Both the position numbers and the translations under genes were made by a program. Positions 7,823 through 16,291 of a DNA stretch of 30,314 nt are shown here, piece by piece; the stretch's first letter is position 1, and every line of letters starts with the position of its first letter. The stretch lies in NCBI GenBank assembly GCA_024641555.1, contig JAHECV010000022.1, positions 1-30,314 of the forward strand. The letters run 5' to 3'. The notes under the pieces are model-generated. The model ran no database searches. It saw only the letters and a list, made by a program, of their open reading frames with translations, and was not told the DNA's origin. Origin of the DNA: Candidatus Planktophila sp. GTDB lineage: Bacteria; Actinomycetota; Actinomycetes; Nanopelagicales; Nanopelagicaceae.

Positions 7823-9264
7823 CTCGACTTCACAACTCGGTAAGCCTGCAAAGTTGGATCTGTGGCGTAGGCGATTCGTACGCCTGCTTTCTGCGAAGCG
7901 CTTAGACCGCTAACAATTTGCTCGGTTAGAACTTCACCCGGTGCAACGACTGCTACCCCAGGTGGATATGGTGCGATCAGGTCGGCAGAAATTCTTCCGA
8001 TTGCCTTCTGTGATGAAACTATTTCGGTTTCTGCAAAGTAAGCATCACGCATCGAAGTTGCAATTTGCGGAACCACTGACCAGCTAAGAGCTGTCGCGCT
8101 TTCACGTGGAACGCTCTGTAGCTTCTTCAAGATTGGCACTAATTTCATGGCAAGAGCTTGGAAATCTTCTTTGGTGTCGGCAAGGGTCGCCAAGAAAACG
8201 ATAGTGTCGCGATCGGCCATCTCAACACGAATACCTTGTTCAATCAGCGCACTTTCTATTGCAACGCCTGAGCAACCAAGCTGCTGAACGCGCAGCACAA
8301 TCTTTACTGGATCAAAACGCCCAGGGGCAAAATCTTTTGGGTTTAAGAAAATCGGAAGATCAAAATTTGCTTGTACCGCTAACTTAAATTGCGCCACATT
8401 TTCGATTAAATCACCCAGTAATTCCGCGCCTCTGCTTTGTAATAACGCCCGCACTCCGTCAATCGAAGCCAGGGGAGCGCCGGCAGGGGATGTGGTGTGA
8501 GTTGTTTCAAAACTTTGCTCAAGTCGTTGGGCGCTTAAATATTTAGTCTGCGCCAGCAGTAGTGCAGATGCGCTGTATCCAGGCAGAGCTTTGTGAACGC
8601 TGGTAATCAAAGCATCCGCGCCCAGAGCAATTACATGTTTCGGTAGATCTGGGTGGAAACCAAAGTGGCCACCCCATGCAGCATCAACAATTACCGGCAA
8701 GTGTTTTTCATGCGCCGCGGTTATCAAAGCAGGAAGATCAGAGAGAGTGCCTAGATATCCGGGCTCGGTTAGCAGAACTGCAACTGGATTTTCATTCAAT
8801 ACACGTTGCAATTCGCTAAGCGCTATTCCAATAGGAACGCCAGTTGCTTTATCGATTTCCGGGTTCATCCAGATCGGTTCGAGCCCGGCTAGAACAAGTG
8901 CGCTAAGGACTGAGCGATGAGCCGTGCGTGATACCGCGACCTTGTCACCAGGTTGTCCGAGCGCAAGAATCACTGCTTGATTTGCATGGGTAGATCCACC
9001 GGTTGAAAAGCGCGCAAAATCTGCGCCCCAAAATCTAGCTGCGATGGCTTCTGATTTCTTTAAAACTTGTTTACTTAACTTAATTTCATCTAACCCGCCG
9101 TAGAGCGGAATATCTGAATCAACTACTGAGCCCAAACCTTTATCAAGCAGCGATGCTCTCTGCTTATGCCCAGGAATCGTAAATGGAGTGTGGCTCTGCT
9201 CAAAGTAAGTCAGATATGCATCAAGTAGCGGAGCGCTACTTCGCAGTTCGTTTCTCTTCTCCAT
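7819..9264 (-). CDS. Orn/Lys/Arg decarboxylase family protein (PLP-dependent, fold type I)
   Basis: Cytoplasmic PLP enzyme of 481 residues that decarboxylates a basic amino acid to a di- or polyamine (agmatine, cadaverine or putrescine). The N-terminal PFTIPGHKQ (28-35), STGGSTHAN (87-94), VIVDAAWGGHFGF (191-203, cofactor Asp194) and SVHKALPGYSAS with Schiff-base Lys225 define the major domain; the C-terminal domain contains LIAPYPPGVAVVAPGE. The length fits the shorter Bacillus SpeA/YaaO-like branch, without the wing domain of enterobacterial inducible enzymes. Substrate cannot be read from the sequence. A TAGGCT hexamer six bases before the ATG supports a leaderless start. It is divergent from the GabT-like aminotransferase and convergent with the acetyltransferase. 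Confidence 0.85.
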   Translation of the reverse strand: MEKRNELRSSAPLLDAYLTYFEQSHTPFTIPGHKQRASLLDKGLGSVVDSDIPLYGGLDEIKLSKQVLKKSEAIAARFWGADFARFSTGGSTHANQAVILALGQPGDKVAVSRTAHRSVLSALVLAGLEPIWMNPEIDKATGVPIGIALSELQRVLNENPVAVLLTEPGYLGTLSDLPALITAAHEKHLPVIVDAAWGGHFGFHPDLPKHVIALGADALITSVHKALPGYSASALLLAQTKYLSAQRLEQSFETTHTTSPAGAPLASIDGVRALLQSRGAELLGDLIENVAQFKLAVQANFDLPIFLNPKDFAPGRFDPVKIVLRVQQLGCSGVAIESALIEQGIRVEMADRDTIVFLATLADTKEDFQALAMKLVPILKKLQSVPRESATALSWSVVPQIATSMRDAYFAETEIVSSQKAIGRISADLIAPYPPGVAVVAPGEVLTEQIVSGLSASQKAGVRIAYATDPTLQAYRVVKSS

Positions 9265-9270
9265 TGTCTG

Positions 9271-9276
9271 AGCCTA
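9271..9276 (-). promoter_or_regulatory. -10 element for leaderless decarboxylase gene
   Basis: Minus-strand TAGGCT followed by CAGACA and the ATG at 9264: the same six-base spacing as at the other leaderless starts. It is back to back with the promoter at 9310-9315. Confidence 0.5.
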
Positions 9277-9309
9277 ACTCGTTGCGGCGCAGAAGTTAAA
9301 AAGTGGCTC

Positions 9310-9315
9310 TATAAT
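9310..9315 (+). promoter_or_regulatory. -10 element for leaderless aminotransferase gene
   Basis: Perfect TATAAT followed by TTAGAC and the ATG at 9322. This is the best consensus match of the leaderless set. No ribosome-binding site fits in the six-base gap. Confidence 0.7.
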
Positions 9316-9321
9316 TTAGAC

Positions 9322-10662
9322 ATGACCTCAAAGGACCCTCTCCCGCAATCACGTCACTTAGCCACTTCTATTCCAGGGCCAAAATCGCAGGAGTTAATTG
9401 CGCGTCGTAAAGAGGCAGTGTCAGCAGGTCTTGGCATGGCAATACCTGCGATCATCGAACGCGGTGAAGGCGCCATCTTGCAAGATGTCGATGGCAATCG
9501 CATTATCGATCTCGGCGCCGGTATCGGCGTTGTAAACGTTGGAAATGCGGCGCCACGTGTTGTAGCTCGAGTAATAGAAGCGGCGCAAGCATTTACACAT
9601 ACCAATTTCACAACTGCGCCTTATATGGGTTACATCGAAGTATGCGAAGCGCTCAATCGCATCACACCTGGAACCCATAAGAAAAAATCAATTTTGCAGA
9701 ACTCTGGTGCTGAAGCAGTTGAAAATGCGATCAAGATTGCGCGCCATTCTACAAAGCGTCCGGCGATCATTGTCTTTGAGCACGCTTATCACGGCCGTAC
9801 CAACTTAACTATGGCGCTTACTGCCAAGAACGTTCCGTACAAGGAAGGTTTCGGACCGTTTGCCAATGAGATTTACCGAGTACCAATGCCTTACTCATTC
9901 CACTATGAAGGAAACCTAGCCACTATGGCCTCAGATTATCTGGAGCTTGTTACTTCCAAGATTGAAAAAGAAGTTGGCGCACATAACGTTGCGGCGATTT
10001 TGATCGAACCAATTCAAGGTGAAGGCGGATTTATCGTTCCGCCAAAGGGCTTTTTACCGGGTCTGGCAAAGTTTTCGAGTGAAAATGGAATTGTGTTTAT
10101 CGCTGACGAAGTTCAAACAGGTTTTGCACGTACTGGCAACATGTTCGCTTGCGAAGATGAAGGCGTTGTTCCAGACATGATCATTACCGCAAAGGGCATC
10201 GCTGGTGGTTTACCACTTGCGGCAGTTACAGCCCGCGCTGAGATTATGGATTCTTCACATGTTGGCGGACTCGGCGGAACATATGGTGGAAACCCACTTG
10301 CTTGTGCCGCCGCTCTTGGCGCAATCGAAACTATTGAAGAAGAGAAACTTGTCGAGCGCGCACAACACATTGGCAAGATTCTCAACGAGTCACTAACTGC
10401 GCTCGCCAAAAAGTACCCAATCATCGGCGAAGTTCGTGGACGTGGGGCAATGCAAGCAATCGAACTTGTCGAAGCTGGAACTAAGACTCCTAACTCTGCG
10501 GCAATGGCTGCGGTAATTAAGTATTGTCAGAGTAAAGGTGTGTTGATTTTGACCGCGGGAACCTATGGCAACGTCATCCGCTTCTTGCCACCAATCGTCA
10601 TTAGCGATGAACTTTTGAAAGATGCCCTTGGCGTTCTGGAAGAAGCCTTCGCTAGCTTGTAA
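9322..10662 (+). CDS. gabT: Class III aminotransferase, 4-aminobutyrate aminotransferase-like
   Basis: PLP-dependent enzyme of 446 residues, most like 4-aminobutyrate (GABA)-2-oxoglutarate aminotransferase, which turns GABA to succinate semialdehyde. Motifs in order: GAGIGVVNVG (65-74), NSGAEAVENAIKIAR (127-141), HAYHGRT (154-160), IEPIQGEGGF (228-237), the cofactor Asp262 in FIADEVQTGFARTG, and catalytic Lys291 in ITAKGIAGGLPLAAV. The C-terminus is normal (RFLPPIVISDELL). The family assignment is secure; closely related putrescine, 5-aminovalerate and ornithine aminotransferases cannot be excluded. It is divergent from the Orn/Lys/Arg decarboxylase with 57 bp between starts, and TATAAT six bases before the ATG indicates a leaderless mRNA. 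A hairpin (10671-10705) follows the stop. Confidence 0.82.
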   Translation: MTSKDPLPQSRHLATSIPGPKSQELIARRKEAVSAGLGMAIPAIIERGEGAILQDVDGNRIIDLGAGIGVVNVGNAAPRVVARVIEAAQAFTHTNFTTAPYMGYIEVCEALNRITPGTHKKKSILQNSGAEAVENAIKIARHSTKRPAIIVFEHAYHGRTNLTMALTAKNVPYKEGFGPFANEIYRVPMPYSFHYEGNLATMASDYLELVTSKIEKEVGAHNVAAILIEPIQGEGGFIVPPKGFLPGLAKFSSENGIVFIADEVQTGFARTGNMFACEDEGVVPDMIITAKGIAGGLPLAAVTARAEIMDSSHVGGLGGTYGGNPLACAAALGAIETIEEEKLVERAQHIGKILNESLTALAKKYPIIGEVRGRGAMQAIELVEAGTKTPNSAAMAAVIKYCQSKGVLILTAGTYGNVIRFLPPIVISDELLKDALGVLEEAFASL

Positions 10663-10670
10663 ATTCACCT

Positions 10671-10705
10671 GCCAGCCTCACCCCATCGGGGTGATTCGCG
10701 CTGGC
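10671..10705. other. Stem-loop between gabT and the LuxR-family gene
   Basis: Inner perfect stem TCACCCC (10678-10684) / GGGGTGA (10688-10694) with a three-base loop, inside an outer stem GCCAGC (10671-10676) / GCTGGC (10700-10705). There is no T run, so it is not a classic terminator. It could be a 3' end stabiliser, a Rho-dependent stop or an operator for the regulator that follows. Confidence 0.55.
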
Positions 10706-10736
10706 CATCACGCCACCAAATGCCTCACCCTTAGGC

Positions 10737-13346
10737 ATGGCCCCGAAGAGAATAAATCTAGGTAAATCCGCCTCGGTGATTGCCGGGGTAGGACTTTCTC
10801 GAACTCTGCCGCCGGTACTCCCGCCTAACTTTCTTTCTCGGAAAAAATTGCTCGAAGATATTGCAATTGATCGCAACGGGTTGACGCTAATCACCGCGCC
10901 TATCGGATTTGGAAAATCATCTTTGGTGGCGGAGTATTTATCAAATCTTGAATTTCCAGTTATTTGGTACACGACGTCAGAACAAGATGGCGTAAATGAA
11001 ATAAATGGCCATCTTTTGCAAGCAATTAGAAACGCGAACTCAAATTTTGCAGAATGGTTTACTGGTTCGGAAGACTTATCCTCTACCCAGTTTCTATCTA
11101 GAATTTTTGGAGAATTAGCCTTAATCGAACAACACTTTGTATTAGTCATTGATAACAATAGAAACCTCAAGGACAGCGATGAGATAAATTTAAAAATAAT
11201 CTTTGACTTGATACCACCGAATGTTCACACGATATTAATTAGAAGAACTATGCCTGAAGCCCCGCTTTCTAATTTCACAAATTTTCCAAACTTTAAAGCT
11301 TTTGGCGCAAACGATTTAAAGCTAAGGGCGGAAGAAATACGGCAGATTGCGGAACTAAACGGAATAAGTATCGAAAATTCTGGTGCGCAGCAAATTTTGG
11401 TTTCAGCAAAAGGTTGGCCCGCCGCCGTGCATCTGTTGAGTTCAAATATCAGTCGAGGCATAAATCTAGAGACTCTAGAAGACTTAAAGAATTTCTCAAG
11501 CGAACCATTAAACTTAATTGTTAGCGAACTTCTTCGATCGTTAGATTCAAGTGATTTGCATATGCTCGAGATATTAGCGATTTTTGAAGAGTTTTCAATT
11601 GCGGCGGCGGAAATAGCGCTAGGCGAAGCATTCTCTCTCGCCAAGATCGACAATTTGGCAACAGAAGGTTTGCTTCTGATTCATACCGCCGATCCAATCA
11701 ATAAATTTGCGGTAAATCCATTAGTTCGAACTTCATTGCTTGTAAATTCTAACTTCTCTAAAGAAGAGAGAAAGGCGATTAATAAAAGGTTAAGCGATCA
11801 CTTTGAGGGAATACAGGAATATCTAAAGTCTCTCCATCATGCCAAAGATGCCGGTGATGGCTCTCGATATAGAGCGCTCTTCCGAGAGAGTATGCGCAAT
11901 TTGATCGCCACTGGCCGAGGCAAAGAGTTAATTCAAATGTCCTCAATTGTTGGTGATGGCTCGGTTGAAGGCATTCTCAAACGTCAAACTGTGCAATTGA
12001 TCGGCTACGCCGCAGATTTTCAGTATGAAAATGCCCAAAGTCTCATGGATGAAATGAATTTTTCAGCCCGAGGGAACTTAATGGAAGAGTTTATTTCAAA
12101 ATTCATTGCCGCCGTAAACATATATATTGACTTCGCAACTGGTCGCACAGAAGACCTGGATGTAAATTATCATAAAGTTCGCAGCGAAACTGATTCCCCA
12201 TTGGATCTAGGGGACGCCGATAAAATTTCAATCTTGCGAGTTATGGCAGCAAAAGCAATTATCTATGACAATTCTCAAGACCTGATAGAGCTACTTCGCG
12301 AAGCAAAGGAAATCGCTGGAACAAGTAACTCTACTTTAATATTATATTTACTTAATGCTATTGAAGCATCGACTTTGTTGAGCATGGGTGAGTATAAGAG
12401 CGCAGTTTTAATCGCCAATAATGTCATAGCCCAAGCAGAACGTTACGGTTATTCTGGAATATTTGGCCCGCTCGATGCGATGTATGTCCGCGCACGATGT
12501 CTTCTGGAATTTTCTCAAATCGATGAGTCGCAAATTTTATTTGAGCAAATACGAAATTTATCTATTCAATGGTCGCAGCATATTTGGACCTACGTTGCTG
12601 AAAGTTTCCAAGCCAGAGCACTTGCTTTAAATGGCGAGATTCCAACTGCTCTCGACATCGTACGCAATGGGCGAGATCGAGCTGCTGCTCTGCCAATTCG
12701 AAATGGACTTGGAACTTACTGCGATTTAACGGAACTTTTCATTAAATTCACTTTAAAGGATTGGGATCGAGTCGGAATCTTGCTTGGAAGACTTCCAGAA
12801 TTTCTTTTAGTAAAGAGAATAAAACCGATTTATGATGACGCCACCGGTAAGAATCAATCGCAATTTAGCGTTGCAGACCTTCCCAACGAGACAGCGATAG
12901 ATCAGATATATCGTTTAATGTTCGAAACTGAGCAAAACTTGGGTACGGAGAGTAAGGCGCTTGAGACCATGACCAAAGCCCTAGCTATCGGAGCCCGAGT
13001 TGGATCTAAGGAGGCCTTCTTAAGACAGGATGCTGCGCAACTGAATCTGATTCTTAAAATTGCCAGCGAGAAATCGACGGTATATCTCGAAGAGTTGGCA
13101 GCGCTAATCACATTGCGACTGAAGCGGCGCTCGGAGAATAGCCAAGTTTTATCTGCGCCTCTAACCAAACGAGAGCATGAGATTCTGCTCCATTTGGCTA
13201 CGGGCAACCCAATCAGCGCAATTGGGGCAACGCTGCATGTCTCGCAGAACACGATGAAAACTCATCTAAAAAATATTTATAGAAAGATTGGTTCATCTGG
13301 TCGAGATGAAGCAGTTGCGAAAGCTAAGAGTCTTTATATTATTTAA
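10737..13346 (+). CDS. LuxR-family regulator with AAA/STAND ATPase domain (LAL, MalT-like)
   Basis: Large regulator of 869 residues. Near the N-terminus LPPNFLSRKKLLE leads into an ATPase domain with Walker A APIGFGKSS (54-62) and a Walker B-like VLVIDN (135-140), then WPAAVHLLSSN as in MalT-type STAND proteins. The middle (about 340-790) is mainly alpha-helical and probably TPR-like. The C-terminus (about 808-869) is a LuxR/GerE helix-turn-helix: LTKREHEILLHLATG...SQNTMKTHLKNIYRKIG. Such proteins usually bind an inducer and ATP, oligomerise and activate nearby promoters; the inducer and targets are unknown. By eye the gene is AT-richer than its neighbours and uses rarer codons such as ATA and TTA, which could reflect relaxed selection or transfer. 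The start is the least certain part: no TANNNT or good Shine-Dalgarno is seen at 10737. Confidence 0.85.
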   Translation: MAPKRINLGKSASVIAGVGLSRTLPPVLPPNFLSRKKLLEDIAIDRNGLTLITAPIGFGKSSLVAEYLSNLEFPVIWYTTSEQDGVNEINGHLLQAIRNANSNFAEWFTGSEDLSSTQFLSRIFGELALIEQHFVLVIDNNRNLKDSDEINLKIIFDLIPPNVHTILIRRTMPEAPLSNFTNFPNFKAFGANDLKLRAEEIRQIAELNGISIENSGAQQILVSAKGWPAAVHLLSSNISRGINLETLEDLKNFSSEPLNLIVSELLRSLDSSDLHMLEILAIFEEFSIAAAEIALGEAFSLAKIDNLATEGLLLIHTADPINKFAVNPLVRTSLLVNSNFSKEERKAINKRLSDHFEGIQEYLKSLHHAKDAGDGSRYRALFRESMRNLIATGRGKELIQMSSIVGDGSVEGILKRQTVQLIGYAADFQYENAQSLMDEMNFSARGNLMEEFISKFIAAVNIYIDFATGRTEDLDVNYHKVRSETDSPLDLGDADKISILRVMAAKAIIYDNSQDLIELLREAKEIAGTSNSTLILYLLNAIEASTLLSMGEYKSAVLIANNVIAQAERYGYSGIFGPLDAMYVRARCLLEFSQIDESQILFEQIRNLSIQWSQHIWTYVAESFQARALALNGEIPTALDIVRNGRDRAAALPIRNGLGTYCDLTELFIKFTLKDWDRVGILLGRLPEFLLVKRIKPIYDDATGKNQSQFSVADLPNETAIDQIYRLMFETEQNLGTESKALETMTKALAIGARVGSKEAFLRQDAAQLNLILKIASEKSTVYLEELAALITLRLKRRSENSQVLSAPLTKREHEILLHLATGNPISAIGATLHVSQNTMKTHLKNIYRKIGSSGRDEAVAKAKSLYII

Positions 13347-13369
13347 AAGATCAATTTAGATACCTAACC

Positions 13370-13375
13370 TATACT
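13370..13375 (+). promoter_or_regulatory. -10 element for leaderless TRIC-like gene
   Basis: TATACT followed by TATCGT and a GTG start at 13382: the six-base spacing again, here with GTG. It lies in the 35-bp gap after the LuxR-family gene. Confidence 0.65.
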
Positions 13376-13381
13376 TATCGT

Positions 13382-13993
13382 GTGGATCTAGACCTTTTAG
13401 TAAATATTCTCGACTTAGCGGGCACCTTCGCCTTCGCTCTCGTCGGTGCGCGAATAGCTGCAGATAAAGGTTTGGATTACGGTGGCATCGCATTTATTGC
13501 AGCCATTGCATCCTTATCCGGTGGTACCTTTCGAAATATTCTCTTAGGTCAGCGCCCGCCTTGGGTTCTACACACCTGGTTATTTGCTGGCGTGGCTATC
13601 GCGGTACTTATAACTTTGGCGATGAAGCGCACAACTCCGGTTGGCCGATTTGTACTAACACTCGACACTATCGGTTTGGCGGTTTGTTCAGTTTCTGGAG
13701 CACAATTCGCTCTTACTCATGGCGCACCCTTTGTAGCTTCAGTAATTCTTGGCTTAATTGGGGCGGTTGCTGGTGGACTCTTGCGAGATGTTCTCTGCCA
13801 AGTTGAGCCCGTTCTTCTGCACCGTGAAACTATCGGCACTTCTTGTTTGGCAGGTTCATTGGTTTATGTTTCAGGTGATTTCTTTGGATTAAATTCTGGA
13901 TTTGTTGCGCTGGCGGCAGGCGCTGTTGTGATCTTGGTCAGAGAGTTATCGATTCGTTTTGACTGGCATCTTCCCAAGGTCGGCGCACGTTAA
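13382..13993 (+). CDS. TRIC family cation channel-like membrane protein (UPF0126/YicG type)
   Basis: Integral membrane protein of 203 residues with two repeats of a three-helix unit. Repeat 1 contains ILDLAGTFAFALVGARIAADKG and GGTFRNILLG; repeat 2 contains LDTIGLAVCSVSGAQFAL and GAVAGGLLRDVLCQ. The glycine-rich turns (GGTFRN, GGLLRD) break the helices that form the pore in the trimeric intracellular cation channel fold. Bacterial members are thought to be K+/cation channels; some relatives are linked to glycine uptake, so the transported species is not certain. The GTG start is supported by TATACT six bases upstream. The stop is followed immediately by the GTG of the next gene, suggesting co-transcription. 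Confidence 0.8.
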   Translation: MDLDLLVNILDLAGTFAFALVGARIAADKGLDYGGIAFIAAIASLSGGTFRNILLGQRPPWVLHTWLFAGVAIAVLITLAMKRTTPVGRFVLTLDTIGLAVCSVSGAQFALTHGAPFVASVILGLIGAVAGGLLRDVLCQVEPVLLHRETIGTSCLAGSLVYVSGDFFGLNSGFVALAAGAVVILVRELSIRFDWHLPKVGAR

Positions 13994-14551
13994 GTGAATT
14001 TGAAAGAACCGGTAATCGACACTCCGCGGTTAGAACTTCACCACATTCCAGCTGATCAGCTTATTGATTTATTTGAAAAGCGCGATGACAAATCTGCCCT
14101 CGCAGGTGAAAGTTTCACAAACCCGCTCCGCGTTTTAATTGATTTTCAAGGACCGTTGGCATGGCGCGTTCCGCAAGTTAAGGATGATGCGGCCATAAAT
14201 AAGTGGTTTGTCCGTTGGATCGTTTTAAAAGATATTGGTGAAATTATCGGAAGCACCAGCTTTCACGGCGCACCAGATGAAGCAGGAATGATGGAGATTG
14301 GGCTCGGAATTGAAGGTGAGTATCAAAATAAGGGATATGCCAAGGAAGCGCTGCTGGGGATGTGGCGTTGGGCGCTTAAATTCCCAGAAGTAAAGGTGCT
14401 TCGTTACACAGTAAGTCCTGATAACTTGCCTTCTATCTCAGTAATCAAATATTTTGGGTTTACATATATAGGTCAGCAGATTGATGATATTGATGGTCCA
14501 GAAGATATTTTTGAGATGGATCGGGAAAGTTTCTTGCAAAAATGGGGATAA
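13994..14551 (+). CDS. GNAT acetyltransferase (RimJ/RimL-like)
   Basis: GNAT-family enzyme of 185 residues. It begins DTPRLELHHIPADQL, the usual RimJ/RimL opening, has EIIGSTSFHG and the acetyl-CoA loop around EGEYQNKGYAKEAL, then LRYTVSPDNLPSISVIKYFGF, the typical asparagine-containing end of the fold. Relatives acetylate the N-termini of ribosomal proteins or small amines; the substrate here is unknown. GTG at 13994 is the base right after the TAA of the channel gene, and pgl follows three bases after its own stop, so it is likely part of a channel-GNAT-pgl transcript. The functional link to those neighbours is unclear. Confidence 0.78.
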   Translation: MNLKEPVIDTPRLELHHIPADQLIDLFEKRDDKSALAGESFTNPLRVLIDFQGPLAWRVPQVKDDAAINKWFVRWIVLKDIGEIIGSTSFHGAPDEAGMMEIGLGIEGEYQNKGYAKEALLGMWRWALKFPEVKVLRYTVSPDNLPSISVIKYFGFTYIGQQIDDIDGPEDIFEMDRESFLQKWG

Positions 14552-14554
14552 AAA

Positions 14555-15292
14555 ATGAGTGAAGATAACTTCGATTTTGAAGATGAATTCGGTGAACTCG
14601 ATGACCAGCTCGATTTAACTTTATACGCGGATGCCACGGAGCTGACCACTGAGGTATTAGCGCAAATCTTGCAATGTATCGAAGAAGGTCTTTCGGAAAC
14701 TGGGCGATTTGATTTGGCGCTAACTGGAGGAACTTTGGGGCTTGCGATCTCGACGAGTTTAGTGGAAGTTTTAAATCAAAATTCGTCAGACTTTTCCGGA
14801 CTAAATATTTGGTGGAGCGATGAACGTTATGTCGAAAGTAGTAGCGCCGAACGAAATGCCGCGCCTTTCCACGGAAAATTTACAAATAAAAACGTTTTCG
14901 TACACGAAGTAATTTCAAGTGAATCAGGCTCTGCCCTCGATGCGCGAAACGCCTATGAATCCAAATTAAAAGATGTAGATCTTGACTTAGTAATTTTGGG
15001 TCTTGGCCCCGATGGCCATGTCGCATCGATTTTTCCGGGACGAGCTGATCTTGATAATTTGAATAAAGTCTTCTTAATCGAAGATTCACCTAAGCCACCT
15101 GCTGTTCGCATTTCGTTCACCATGGCAACTATAAATAGCGCAGATAAAGTTTGGATTGTTGCAACAGGTGAAGGCAAAGCCGATGCAGTAACCAAAATCA
15201 TTGAGGCAGATCTATCAATACCCGCGAGTTATGTCCGTGCTTCGCGCCACACTCGCTTAATCGTTGATACCGAGGCCTTTTTCGCCGAGTAG
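14555..15292 (+). CDS. pgl: 6-phosphogluconolactonase
   Basis: Second enzyme of the oxidative pentose phosphate pathway, hydrolysing 6-phosphogluconolactone to 6-phosphogluconate. The protein of 245 residues is of the DevB/glucosamine-6-phosphate isomerase-like fold: LALTGGTLGLAI (54-65), NIWWSDERYV (84-93) and LGLGPDGHVASIFPG (149-162), the last carrying the catalytic Asp/His region. An acidic N-terminal tail (about 1-20, rich in D and E) precedes the fold. GGGGAT just upstream of the ATG, inside the end of the GNAT gene, could act as ribosome-binding site. Its TAG stop is also the first half of the -10 hexamer of gnd. Confidence 0.9.
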   Translation: MSEDNFDFEDEFGELDDQLDLTLYADATELTTEVLAQILQCIEEGLSETGRFDLALTGGTLGLAISTSLVEVLNQNSSDFSGLNIWWSDERYVESSSAERNAAPFHGKFTNKNVFVHEVISSESGSALDARNAYESKLKDVDLDLVILGLGPDGHVASIFPGRADLDNLNKVFLIEDSPKPPAVRISFTMATINSADKVWIVATGEGKADAVTKIIEADLSIPASYVRASRHTRLIVDTEAFFAE

Positions 15293-15295
15293 ACT
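15290..15295 (+). promoter_or_regulatory. -10 element for leaderless gnd, overlapping the pgl stop
   Basis: TAGACT followed by TACTCC and the ATG at 15302. The TAG (15290-15292) is the pgl stop codon, so the promoter is embedded in the end of the upstream gene. It would give gnd-zwf their own transcript. Confidence 0.55.
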
Positions 15296-15301
15296 TACTC
15301 C

Positions 15302-16291
15302 ATGACTTCAGCGCCAAATACGCCAAATTTTGCAATGGTCGGCCTGGGCCGCATGGGTGCCAACATTGTGCGCCGGCTCGCCAAGCACGGTATTACATCA
15401 ACGGTCTTTGATCTCTCTCCTGAAGCTATTGCCGCCCTTGGCGCAGAAGGAGCCGTTACAACATCTTCAATCGCAGATCTGGCAGCAAAGTTGCCAACTC
15501 CACGCACGGTTTGGGTGATGGTTCCGGCATCTGTCACAGATTCGACAATCGCTGAAGTTGCACAACATCTAAGCGCCGGCGACACCATCATCGATGGCGG
15601 AAATAGTTACTACAAGAATGATTTGAAGAACGCCGAAGCGCTTAAGGCAAAGGGTATTAACTTTGTCGATGTCGGAACATCTGGTGGCGTTTACGGTTTA
15701 GAGCGTGGTTATAGCTTGATGATCGGTGGCGATAAGCAAGTGGTGGCATCACTTGATCCAATCTTCAAAGCGCTAGCTCCTGGAATCGAAGCCGCAGAGC
15801 GAACACCTGGTAAAAGTGGCACACCCGATCAAGCCGAATACGGTTACTTACATTGTGGCCCTGTTGGAGCCGGCCACTTTGTAAAGATGATTCACAATGG
15901 AATCGAGTACGGAATGATGGCGGCTTTTGCTGAAGGTCTAGCAATCTTTGAAGCAGCCGATGAAATGAATCCCGCATACAATTTAGATATCCCGCAGATC
16001 ACTGAAGTCTGGCGTCGCGGAAGTGTGGTTGCCTCATGGCTTCTCGATTTAACGGCGCAAGCGCTCAATGAGTCAGAAGATCTAAAAGAGTATTCATCCG
16101 AAGTCAGCGATAGCGGCGAAGGTCGCTGGACAGTGCAAGCCGCAATTGAAGCCGGTATCCCTGCACATGTCTTGAGCGCCTCGCTTTATTCACGATTTGC
16201 TTCACGTAATAACGATGAATTCGCAAACCGTGTTTTAAGTGCCATGCGCTACAAATTCGGTGGACATAACGAAAAACCAAAGAGCCAGTGA
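15302..16291 (+). CDS. gnd: 6-phosphogluconate dehydrogenase, short form
   Basis: Oxidatively decarboxylates 6-phosphogluconate to ribulose 5-phosphate. The protein of 329 residues belongs to the short form, lacking the extra C-terminal helices of the roughly 470-residue enterobacterial enzyme; short forms are often NAD-preferring. Rossmann motif GLGRMG (14-19), substrate motif [10 protein letters not shown] (about 98-107), [22 protein letters not shown] and the catalytic stretch [21 protein letters not shown] are all present. The stop overlaps the zwf start as GTGA (16288-16291). It sits between pgl and zwf, completing the oxidative branch. The symbol is the common one; gndA is sometimes used. 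Confidence 0.92.
   Translation: MTSAPNTPNFAMVGLGRMGANIVRRLAKHGITSTVFDLSPEAIAALGAEGAVTTSSIADLAAKLPTPRTVWVMVPASVTDSTIAEVAQHLSAGDTIIDGGNSYYKNDLKNAEALKAKGINFVDVGTSGGVYGLERGYSLMIGGDKQVVASLDPIFKALAPGIEAAERTPGKSGTPDQAEYGYLHCGPVGAGHFVKMIHNGIEYGMMAAFAEGLAIFEAADEMNPAYNLDIPQITEVWRRGSVVASWLLDLTAQALNESEDLKEYSSEVSDSGEGRWTVQAAIEAGIPAHVLSASLYSRFASRNNDEFANRVLSAMRYKFGGHNEKPKSQ

Noticed and set aside
10652..11170. Minus-strand frame of 172 codons over the start of the LuxR-family gene
   Set aside because: No domain; it overlaps the Walker A region of a clear ATPase regulator and the gabT end.
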